A DNA stretch of 64,000 nt from JANNMJ01 sp031425525. Lineage in GTDB: Bacteria > Bacteroidota > Bacteroidia > Cytophagales > Hymenobacteraceae. The DNA lies in the NCBI GenBank assembly GCA_031425525.1, contig JANPJM010000083.1, positions 62,001 through 126,000 of the forward strand, read 5' to 3'. The number at the start of each line of letters is the position of its first letter. The stretch's first letter is position 1. This document shows, piece after piece, positions 44,565 to 51,646 of this stretch. Both the position numbers and the translations under genes were made by a program. The notes under the pieces are model-generated. The model was not told the DNA's origin, searched no databases, and worked only from the letters and a program-made list of their open reading frames with translations.

Positions 44565-44684
44565 TTGTCATTGCGAGGAGGCTCTGCAACGACGCAATCC
44601 TGCGCTTCCTGCCGGTTGGTTTGTCACCGTGTAGCGTTCGCCGGATTGCCACGTCGTCGCAGAGCCTCCTCCGCGCAATGACAG
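44565..44684. repeat. TGTCATTGCGAG-type inverted repeat element, copy 2
   Basis: Starts TTGTCATTGCGAGGAGGCTC 22 bases after a stop codon and ends with the inverted GAGCCTCCTCCGCGCAATGA. The inner ACGACGCAATC/GATTGCCACGTCGT segments also pair. The middle differs from the copy at 35821. No gene lies in 44543-44762. Confidence 0.85.
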
Positions 44685-44762
44685 AACTCAGGGTAGTTTT
44701 TGGCTCCCAGCTTGGGTAAACGCGCGGTTTTCTCCCACACCTTCCCTTTTCATTTCAACGCA

Positions 44763-45602
44763 ATGCGTCATTTTATTCCTGCCACTTGGCTCATCACGGG
44801 AGTTTCCAGCGGCTTGGGCCACGCGTTGGCCGCCGCCGTGATCGAAGCCGGCGATTTTGTGATCGGCACTTTTCGCCACCCCGACCAGGCCACGGCATTT
44901 ACGGCCCGCCACCCGGCCAACGCGCTCGGCGTGGTACTCGACGTGACGGATGCCGCCGCCACCGACGCCCTATGCACGGCACTGGAAACGCGTTTCGGCT
45001 GCCTCGATGTGCTGGTGAACAATGCTGGGTACGGGCTGGCGGGCGCCGTCGAAGAAACGTCGGAAGACGAGGCGCGGGCGTTGTTCGAGGCCAATTTCTT
45101 CGGCCCGTTGCGGCTGACCCGGCGCGCGCTGCCGCTGCTGCGGGCGGCGGGCCGGGGCCACATCGTGCAGATTTCGTCGCACGGCGGGTTCAAGGCATTT
45201 GCCGGTTTCGGCCTGTACAACGCCAGTAAGTTTGCGCTGGAAGGCGCTTCGGAAGCTTTGGCGCAGGAAGTGGCGCCACTCGGTATTCGCCTCACCATCG
45301 TGCAACCCGGCCCGTTCCGGACAGATTTTGCCGGGCGCGCCTTCCGGCAGGCGGCCACCCAGCTACCAATTTACGAAGCAACAGCCGGCGCCTTCCGCCA
45401 GCGGATGGCCGGTGCGAACGGGCAGCAGGAAGGCGACCCCGCCAAAGCCGCGCAGGCCATTCTGGCGGCCGTGCGGGCCGACCACCCGCCCTTGCGGCTG
45501 CCGTTGGGTAAGGTAGCGCTCAACACCATTCAGGCCAAGCTCGACAGCGTGCAGGCCGATTTGGACGCTGGGCGCGCCGTGGCGGCGGCGGCGGTGTACT
45601 AA
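44763..45602 (+). CDS. Short-chain dehydrogenase/reductase
   Basis: A 279-residue SDR oxidoreductase. The cofactor motif WLITGVSSGLGHALA near 12 is TGxxxGxG. NNAGYG lies near 83, and the catalytic YNASK near 155-159 follows HIVQISSHGGFKAF, which holds the catalytic serine region. The glycine-motif region followed by FRHPDQA suggests NADPH preference. It is of the classical type with unknown substrate. The start ATG 44763 is at MRHFIPATW. Confidence 0.9.
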   Translation: MRHFIPATWLITGVSSGLGHALAAAVIEAGDFVIGTFRHPDQATAFTARHPANALGVVLDVTDAAATDALCTALETRFGCLDVLVNNAGYGLAGAVEETSEDEARALFEANFFGPLRLTRRALPLLRAAGRGHIVQISSHGGFKAFAGFGLYNASKFALEGASEALAQEVAPLGIRLTIVQPGPFRTDFAGRAFRQAATQLPIYEATAGAFRQRMAGANGQQEGDPAKAAQAILAAVRADHPPLRLPLGKVALNTIQAKLDSVQADLDAGRAVAAAAVY

Positions 45603-45674
45603 GCCCGGCTATCCGGTCATATTCGCGCTCCTCCCTCGCCGCCCCCTCCCCCCCCGGTTTGCCAGCCAATCCAG

Positions 45675-45770
45675 TGGCGGTCTCCGTCCGGGGACACCGA
45701 TCGGTAGCCGGGGGCACCGCCCCCGGTACCGTAGCCGATTTAGGGTGCTGTCCCCGTCAGGAGATCCCCC
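45675..45770. repeat. REP-like hairpin cluster between convergent genes
   Basis: Contains a perfect GTAG-led hairpin, CCGGGGGC-ACC-GCCCCCGG near 45704-45729, flanked by GTCCGGGGACACCG and GTGCTGTCCCCGTCAGG hairpins similar to those at 33590. No gene lies in 45603-45820. Confidence 0.65.
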
Positions 45771-45820
45771 GCAGGCACGATCAGCAAGAAGTCCGCAACT
45801 GAGGTTACCTACCCTTCCAC

Positions 45821-46246
45821 CTACCCCCCTGCCTCCATCCCAAAATGCCGCCCCAGTACGCCGCGCAGCTTGTCGGCGGTGAGGGGCTTCACCAGAAATT
45901 CGGCTACCAACCCCAAGGCTTCCACGCGGGCTACGTCGCGCGGGTGGAGAGACGTGCTGAGCATCACCAATACGGGGCGCACCGGCGCCGTGGCGAGCGG
46001 CAGGTGGCGGTACGCCTCCAGAAACTGAATACCGTTGAGGCCGGGCATATTGACGTCGAGCAGGATGAGGGCTGGGCAGTTGGGCGTGGGCGGCGTGCAG
46101 TGGTCGACGAGCTGGGTCAGGGCGTCGGCGCCATCGGCGGCTACCAGCACGCGGTCGGCCGCGTCGAGGCGGCGGAGCAGGTGCTGGTTGAGGAAGTTGG
46201 TGGTCGGGTCGTCGTCCACGAGCAGGATGCACGGAAGCGTGGGCAT
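45821..46246 (-). CDS. Single-domain response regulator
   Basis: A 141-residue receiver-only protein. The acidic pocket is in LLVDDDPTTNFLN, the phosphoacceptor Asp is in ALILLDVNMPGLNG, Ser in VMLSTS, and Lys in EFLVKPLTADKLR. There is no output domain. It lies 49 bases downstream of a multi-PAS histidine kinase on the same strand, so the kinase is its likely phosphodonor. CheY-like relays of this type are common next to soluble PAS kinases in Cytophagales. Confidence 0.92.
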   Translation of the reverse strand: MPTLPCILLVDDDPTTNFLNQHLLRRLDAADRVLVAADGADALTQLVDHCTPPTPNCPALILLDVNMPGLNGIQFLEAYRHLPLATAPVRPVLVMLSTSLHPRDVARVEALGLVAEFLVKPLTADKLRGVLGRHFGMEAGG

Positions 46247-46295
46247 ACAACAGCTACAGCTACGGACAGAGAGGCTGCTGATTTTCGTACGGAGA

Positions 46296-48758
46296 TTATC
46301 GCGGAAAGTATACGGAAAAAGTGGAGCCGACCCCTGATTCGCTCTCCACCGTCACCCGGCCGCCACTATTTTCGACGCTCCGCTTCACCATATACAGCCC
46401 AATGCCCGACCCCGGCACGTGCGGGTGCAGGCGCCGAAACATCGTAAACAGTTCGTTTTGTTGGGCGGCGCTCAGGCCGAGGCCATTGTCTTGCACGCGC
46501 AGCACGGCGTGGCCGGGTTCGCTGTGGCAGGTGAGACGCACGGCGACCGGCCGGCCGGGGTGGCGGTATTTGAGGGCGTTACTGAGGAGGTTGTACAGTA
46601 CGGAGCGCAGGTTTTTGGCCGAAAACGCAACGCTTGGGCACGCGGCTACATCTACGGTCAGGTGGGCACCGGTGGCGGCGAGCAGGGGCGCCAAATCGAG
46701 GCGCACATCGTCGAGGACGGCCGCGAGGGGCACATCGGCGTGAAGGTGGCCGACCTCCTGTTGCAGCCGGGTGATTTCGGTCAGGTCGGCGATGGTGCGC
46801 CGGAAACGGGCCACGGCGTCGTGCATCATCGTCAGCACGGGGGCCACGGCGGGGGCGTGGCGGGCGGACGGCGGCAGTTCTTCCTCCAGGACTTCGAGCA
46901 GCCCGTCGATGTTGGTGATGGGGGCGGCCAGGTCGTGGGAGGCCGTGTAGATGAAATTGTCGAGGTCGATGTTAGTGCGCGTGAGCTGCGCGTTGGTGGC
47001 CGCCAGCTCGTCGGCCAGCGCCTGGGCCTGTTGGCGGGCGAGGGCTTGCTCGGTCACTTCAAAGGCAAATACCAGCACACCGTCGGGCTGCCCGTGTTCA
47101 TCGAGGCGGGCTTGCTGGATGTAATTGAAGTAGCGAGCTTCGAGGGCGCCGGTGGTGGGATTGAGGAATGGAACGAGGATGCCCTTCTCCTCGTGGGCTA
47201 TGCCCGTCTCGTACACGCGGCGAAAGGTGGTGTACACGGCGTGGTCGGCGATTTCGGGTAGCGCGTCGAGCAGGCACCGCCCTTGCAGCTCGCGCTCCGG
47301 GAACAGCGCCTGATAGCCGGGGTTGACCAACTCATACACCAGCGTCGGCCCTGCCAGAATACAGATGGCCGCCTGGGCTTGCATAAACAGGTCGTGGAGG
47401 CGCTGGCGCTGGGCATCGCGCTCGCGGCGGGCCAGCACGCGCTCGGTGACATCGATAGCGAAGATCAGAACGCCATCGATCTGCCCGCTGCCGTCGCGAG
47501 TGGCCTGGAAGGTATAATCGAAGTAGAGGGAATCGAGGCGGCCGGTGTTGGTGCGGTCGAGGCGGGCGAGCTGGTCGGCGCCGAAATGGGTTTCGCCGGT
47601 GCGGTACACGGCATCGATCTGGGCAAAAAACGGCTGATCGACCAGTTCTGGTACGGCATCGCGGTACGGCTTGCCTTCGAGCGGGCGGCCGCCGAAAATC
47701 TGCCGGAAGCCGTCGTTTACGAGTTCGATGACGTGTTCGGGGCCGCGTAGGCGGGCAATCATCGCCGGCATTTCGGCGATGAGGCGGTGCAGCCGTTCGC
47801 GCTGGGCCTCGGTGTTGGCCTGGGCGGCGCGCACGTCTTCGGTGCGGGCCTGCACGCGGGTTTCCAGCTCCTGATTGATGACTTCGACTTGGCGGCGCTC
47901 GCGGACCTGCGCCGTCACATCGTAGGCGAAGCTGATGATGCCATCGACGGCGCCATCGGGGGTGCGGCGGGCCTGATACGAGAGGCTGTAAAAGCGGTCT
48001 TCGAGGGTCGGCGTACTGGTGTGGCCATAGTCGAAACGCACCAGAATTTCGGGCGACACAAAGCCCTCGCCCGTGCGGTACACCTTGTCGAGCAGGCCGA
48101 CGAACGGCTGATCGGCCAGCTCGGGCAGCGCCTCCACGAAGGGGCTGCCCACCAAAGTCCGCGCGCCCACGGTGGCCTGATACGCCGAATTGGCGAACTC
48201 GAAGATGTGCTGCGGCCCCCTTAGGACACTGATGGCCGCCGGCGCCTGCTCGAAGAGCCGGTAGAGTGTGGCGCGTTGGTGTTCGACTTCGGCCAGGGCG
48301 GCGCGCTCGCGGGCCTGGGCTTCGCGCAGAGCCACCTCCACGGCGGTGCGCGGCTGGTCAGCGGTATCGGTGAAGCTCACGAGCAAGTACTCGCCGGAGC
48401 GACGGGCCGCCAGGCGGTAGTAGTTGTCGTAGCCGTCGGCTTGGTAATTCACCTCGTAGTAGCGCGGCTCGCCCGTCGCGAATGCCTCGATGTGAAACGC
48501 CAGCGCACCGTGCGCTTTGCTTTGCGGCCACTGCTGGGTGTGGGTGTGGGTGGGGCGTTCGGGCATCGTCATCATCCGCTGGGCGGCGGGGTTGAGGTAC
48601 TCGAACCGGAAATCGATGAGGGTGCCCGCGTCGTCGTACAGCGGCGCATACACGATGATGCCCGTGAGCGAAACGGCGAGCAGGTCGGGCAGCAGGCTGC
48701 CGGGCAACTCCGGGGGGGTGAAGGGTACCGGCGGCGGCGGAAATACGGAGTCCGGCAT
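46296..48758 (-). CDS. Soluble multi-PAS sensor histidine kinase
   Basis: An 820-residue cytosolic kinase with no membrane segment. Four PAS units are visible. The first starts near 25 (LLAVSLTGIIVYAP). The next three are near-tandem, each opening with LxxLxxxxPA-like (LYRLFEQAPAAISVLRGP, LHRLIAEMPAMIARLRGP, LHDLFMQAQAAICILAGP). HisKA holds IYTASHDLAAPITNIDGLL and HATPase holds NLLSNALKYRH, DNGLGL and GSGIGLYMVKR. ATG 48758 (MPDSVFPPPP) is preferred to a start 46 codons upstream. The signal is unknown. The downstream receiver-only gene is its likely partner. Confidence 0.9.
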   Translation of the reverse strand: MPDSVFPPPPVPFTPPELPGSLLPDLLAVSLTGIIVYAPLYDDAGTLIDFRFEYLNPAAQRMMTMPERPTHTHTQQWPQSKAHGALAFHIEAFATGEPRYYEVNYQADGYDNYYRLAARRSGEYLLVSFTDTADQPRTAVEVALREAQARERAALAEVEHQRATLYRLFEQAPAAISVLRGPQHIFEFANSAYQATVGARTLVGSPFVEALPELADQPFVGLLDKVYRTGEGFVSPEILVRFDYGHTSTPTLEDRFYSLSYQARRTPDGAVDGIISFAYDVTAQVRERRQVEVINQELETRVQARTEDVRAAQANTEAQRERLHRLIAEMPAMIARLRGPEHVIELVNDGFRQIFGGRPLEGKPYRDAVPELVDQPFFAQIDAVYRTGETHFGADQLARLDRTNTGRLDSLYFDYTFQATRDGSGQIDGVLIFAIDVTERVLARRERDAQRQRLHDLFMQAQAAICILAGPTLVYELVNPGYQALFPERELQGRCLLDALPEIADHAVYTTFRRVYETGIAHEEKGILVPFLNPTTGALEARYFNYIQQARLDEHGQPDGVLVFAFEVTEQALARQQAQALADELAATNAQLTRTNIDLDNFIYTASHDLAAPITNIDGLLEVLEEELPPSARHAPAVAPVLTMMHDAVARFRRTIADLTEITRLQQEVGHLHADVPLAAVLDDVRLDLAPLLAATGAHLTVDVAACPSVAFSAKNLRSVLYNLLSNALKYRHPGRPVAVRLTCHSEPGHAVLRVQDNGLGLSAAQQNELFTMFRRLHPHVPGSGIGLYMVKRSVENSGGRVTVESESGVGSTFSVYFPR

Positions 48759-48839
48759 CAGAGGGAGAGAAATGGGAAGAGGCGTGAGGCGGACGAAAGT
48801 AACTAGTGGTGAGGGGTTGCGTCGGCGCGGGCGCCTATC

Positions 48840-48920
48840 GGCACGTAACGCCAAGCTCCTGCTTGGCGCCGCGCGCCGCCGAGCGTCAGTCGCCAAGCAG
48901 GAGCTTGGCGTTACGTTGCC
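48840..48920. repeat. REP-like inverted doublet, copy 2
   Basis: Arms GTAACGCCAAGCTCCTGCTT and their reverse complement flank a GCGCGCCGCCGAGCGTC core; each arm contains the mini-hairpin CCAAGC-TCCT-GCTTGG. This is a second copy of the element at 8361-8440. It lies in the upstream region shared by the kinase and the potassium locus. Confidence 0.8.
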
Positions 48921-49016
48921 TAACCGCCGTGCGTCGAGTACAACCTACTTGTTTGGGGGCCGCCGAATAGAAATGGGCAGCCATCCCATTTCGGCAACCT
49001 CACCCTACCAAAATGA

Positions 49017-49050
49017 AAAGCCCGACGCCTCGTGCGTCGGGCTTTTTTTC
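49017..49050 (+). terminator. Rho-independent terminator before the potassium locus
   Basis: AAAAGCCCGACGC pairs with GCGTCGGGCTTTTTTT around a four-base loop, followed by a T run. No plus-strand gene is seen directly upstream (only kinase on the other strand), so it may insulate the potassium locus or end an unrecognised transcript. Confidence 0.75.
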
Positions 49051-49172
49051 GTTCAAAAGTGGCTGTGCCGCCCATAAATACGCTTTCTGGTACACTTCCC
49101 CCCGGCTGGCACCCGCTTGGTGAGGGGGGGGTGGCACGGCGCTGCCCCACCAACACGGCGCCGGCTGCTGAA

Positions 49173-49271
49173 ATGATTGCTCCCATCGTGGATTTTGCGC
49201 TGCTGCTCGTCGTGGGGCTCGGCGGCATCTGGCTCTGTCACCGGGCCATCGGGTTTTTCGACCGTCTCTGA
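49173..49271 (+). CDS. Tiny single-pass membrane protein at the head of the kdp locus
   Basis: A 32-residue ORF: MIAPIVDFALLLVVGLGGIW then LCHRAIGFFDRL. One hydrophobic helix fills most of it. It ends 29 bases before kdpF and points the same way. Its position and size suggest a small accessory subunit or leader peptide of the Kdp system. I know no named family, and such short ORFs can arise by chance, though the helix and its place argue for a real gene. Confidence 0.5.
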   Translation: MIAPIVDFALLLVVGLGGIWLCHRAIGFFDRL

Positions 49272-49300
49272 TTTCCCCCCCCGTCTCACCGCCTTCTCCC

Positions 49301-49378
49301 ATGCTCGCACTTTTTGCCCTCGCCCTGGCCTCGTTTGCCTACCTCACCTACGCGCTGCTCCACCCGGAGCGGTTTTGA
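49301..49378 (+). CDS. kdpF: KdpF small subunit of the potassium ATPase
   Basis: A 25-residue peptide, MLALFALALASFAYLTYALL then HPERF. One membrane helix followed by Y-x-x-Y-A-L-hydrophobic-x-P-E-x-F is the KdpF pattern. KdpF stabilises the KdpABC complex. It precedes kdpA, the usual order, but here a 212-base repeat-rich leader separates them. Confidence 0.8.
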   Translation: MLALFALALASFAYLTYALLHPERF

Positions 49379-49590
49379 GGAAGGTGGGAAGGTGGATGGG
49401 TGGGAAGGTGGAAGGGTGGGAAGGTGGAAATCAGTTCGGCGGACGCTTCCACCCTCTCACCTTTCCGTCCTCTCACCCTTTCCACCCTCTCACCTTTCCA
49501 CCCTCTCACCTTTCCACCCTCTCACCCTTCCACCTTTCCACCCTCTCACCCTTCCACCTTTCCACCCTTCCACCTTCCACCCTTCCCCAA
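49379..49590. repeat. G-rich then C-rich repeat pair directly upstream of kdpA
   Basis: 49379-49430 is a purine-rich run of GGTGGGAAGGTGGA-like units. After 49431-49447 the complement pattern CCACCCTCTCACCTTTCCA repeats to the base before the kdpA ATG. The two halves can pair, so the transcript between kdpF and kdpA could form a long imperfect hairpin ending at the start codon. The same repeat family recurs before kup and the histidine kinase. Confidence 0.8.
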
Positions 49591-51288
49591 ATGCTCTCCC
49601 AATACCTCGGCGTTGCGGCGCTCTTCCTCCTGACCGTGGCGCTCGCCATTCCGCTGGGGCGTTACATCGCCCGCGTCTTCCGGGGCGAGCGCGTCTGGAC
49701 CGACTTCCTGCGCCCCCTCGAAAGCGCCTTCTTCCGCCTCAGCGGCATCGATCCTACCAAGCCCATGACGTGGCGGCAGCACCTCACGGCGCTGCTGGCC
49801 ATCAACGCCGTGTGGTTCGTGTACGCCTTCGGGTTGCTGTTTACGCAGGGTAGTTTGCCGCTCAACCCCGACGGCAACCCCTCGCAAAGCGCCGATTTGG
49901 CCTGGAATACGGCCATCTCGTTTCTGGTGAACTGCAACATTCAGCACTATTCCGGCGAGACGGGCGCCACCTACCTCACGCAGGTGGGTGTGCTGCTGTA
50001 CCTGCAATTCGTGAGCGCCGCCACCGGCATTGCGGCACTGGCCGTGGTGTTTGAAGCCTTGCGGGCACGCACGACGGAGGCGCTCGGCAACTTCTGGTTT
50101 TTCTTCGTCCGCAGCATCACGCGGCTGCTGTTGCCGCTGAGTCTGGTAGTGGGCACGCTGCTGATTTTCAGCGGCGTCCCGCAGACCTTCCAGGGCAAAG
50201 ACACCTTTACGAGCCTCGAAGGCGAGGCCGTGGCCGTGAGCCGCGGGCCGATTGCGGCGTTCGTCGCCATCAAGGAGGTGGGCACCAACGGGGGCGGCTT
50301 TCTGGGCGCCAACGGCGCGCACCCGCTCGAAAACCCCACGTGGGCGACGAACCTGCTCGAAATCGGCGCGCACCTGCTCATTCCGTTCGCAGTGGTGTTT
50401 GCGCTCGGTTTTTACCTGCAACGCCGCCGCTTGGCGTGGATGATTTTCGGGACGATGACCGTGGGCTTCGCGCTGCTCCTTGCGCCCACGCTCTACTACG
50501 AAACGCAGGGCTCACCGGCGGTCGCCGCGCTCGGCGTCGATCAATCGCTGGGGGCGTTGGAGGGCAAGGAAATCCGCATCGGCGCGGTGCCTTCGGCGTT
50601 TTGGGGGATTACCAGCATCATCATTTCGGTGGGGTCGGTGAACTCGATGCACGACTCGTGGATGCCCGTTTCGGGCGCCATGGCGATGCTCGGCATGATG
50701 GTCAACGCCTTTTACGGCGGCTGCGGCGTGGGCGTCCTCAACTTCCTCATTTACCTCATCATCGCCGTCTTCATTGCGGGGCTGATGGTGGGCCGCACGC
50801 CCGAGTTCCTGGGTAAGAAGGTGGAGGCTTCGGAAGTGAAAATCGCCATCCTCATCGCCCTGCTGCACCCATTCCTGATTCTGGTCGCCACGGCGCTTGC
50901 CTGCTACGGCTTCAACAACAACCCCGAAGCCCTCGCGGGCTGGCTGGCCAACCCCGGCGCCCACGGCTTCTCCGAGATGCTGTATGAGTACACCTCCGCC
51001 TCGGCCAACAACGGTTCCGGCTTCGAGGGCCTCGGCGACAATACCCCCTGGTGGAACGTGAGCATTGCTTCGGTGCTACTGCTGGCGCGCTACCTGCCCA
51101 TCATCGGGCCGGTGGCCATTGCGGGGCTGCTGGCGCGCAAGCGCCTCATCCCCGAAGGCGCCGGCACCCTCCGCACCGATACCGGCACCTTCGCCGCGAT
51201 GGTGCTCGCCGTGATCTGGATCATTGCCGCGCTCGCGTTTTTTCCGGCGCTAACGCTCGGGCCGCTGGCCGAGCATTTCAGTTTGTGA
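49591..51288 (+). CDS. kdpA: Potassium-transporting ATPase subunit A
   Basis: A 565-residue channel-like subunit of the high-affinity K+ pump KdpFABC. Four selectivity-loop segments are recognisable: the first in NIQHYSGETGATYLTQVG, another at EVGTNGGGFLGANGAHPLEN, one at FYGGCGVGVLNF, and the last at YTSASANNGSGFEGLGDNTP. About ten membrane segments occur. ATG 49591 (MLSQYLGVAALF) gives the usual N-terminus; the frame upstream of it is the repeat leader. A MITE-like composite lies between it and kdpB. Confidence 0.97.
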   Translation: MLSQYLGVAALFLLTVALAIPLGRYIARVFRGERVWTDFLRPLESAFFRLSGIDPTKPMTWRQHLTALLAINAVWFVYAFGLLFTQGSLPLNPDGNPSQSADLAWNTAISFLVNCNIQHYSGETGATYLTQVGVLLYLQFVSAATGIAALAVVFEALRARTTEALGNFWFFFVRSITRLLLPLSLVVGTLLIFSGVPQTFQGKDTFTSLEGEAVAVSRGPIAAFVAIKEVGTNGGGFLGANGAHPLENPTWATNLLEIGAHLLIPFAVVFALGFYLQRRRLAWMIFGTMTVGFALLLAPTLYYETQGSPAVAALGVDQSLGALEGKEIRIGAVPSAFWGITSIIISVGSVNSMHDSWMPVSGAMAMLGMMVNAFYGGCGVGVLNFLIYLIIAVFIAGLMVGRTPEFLGKKVEASEVKIAILIALLHPFLILVATALACYGFNNNPEALAGWLANPGAHGFSEMLYEYTSASANNGSGFEGLGDNTPWWNVSIASVLLLARYLPIIGPVAIAGLLARKRLIPEGAGTLRTDTGTFAAMVLAVIWIIAALAFFPALTLGPLAEHFSL

Positions 51289-51294
51289 GACGTC

Positions 51295-51611
51295 AGCCCG
51301 AAAACTCCCCTCCTGCGAGCGGCTTGCCGCGAAGTAGGAGGGGTGGCAGCCGAAGGCTGACGGGGTGGTCCCCGCCTAGTGCCACCCCAACGTCCGGACT
51401 CCCCTCCTGCGAGCGGCTTGCCGCGAAGTAGGAGGGGTGCCCCGAAGGGGCGGGGTGGTCCCGCCCAGTGCCCAGAGTGGCTGAGCCAACGCACCCAAAC
51501 GCAAGCCGAGCCTTGGGTTGGCACTACGCGGAGACCACCCCGTCAAATCTTCGATTTGCCACCCCTCCTACTTCGCGCCGCTGGCGCTCGCAGGAGGGGA
51601 ATTTTCGGGCT
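51295..51611. mobile_element. 317-bp MITE-like composite between kdpA and kdpB
   Basis: The ends AGCCCGAAAACTCCCCTCCT (51295 on) and their inverted counterpart ending at 51611 match over about 25 bases with one mismatch. Inside are two direct copies of a unit (51305-51371 and 51399-51460) holding CTCCCCTCCTGCGAG, GTAGGAGGGGTG and GGGGTGGTCC, and one inverted copy (51530-51600). No ORF of note. This is a widespread type of dispersed intergenic repeat; here it splits an operon. Confidence 0.8.
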
Positions 51612-51646
51612 GCCGCCGCCGCCCTATACTTACTACGCACCTTGCA

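Noticed and set aside
48517..49077. Plus-strand gene ending near the 49017 terminator
   Set aside because: The frame runs antisense to the PAS kinase and through the REP doublet; no coding character was seen.
49107..49146. Two sigma-54 promoters (TGGCAC boxes) before the kdp locus
   Set aside because: In both boxes the GG-to-GC spacing or sequence misses the -24/-12 rule by one base, so they were not annotated.
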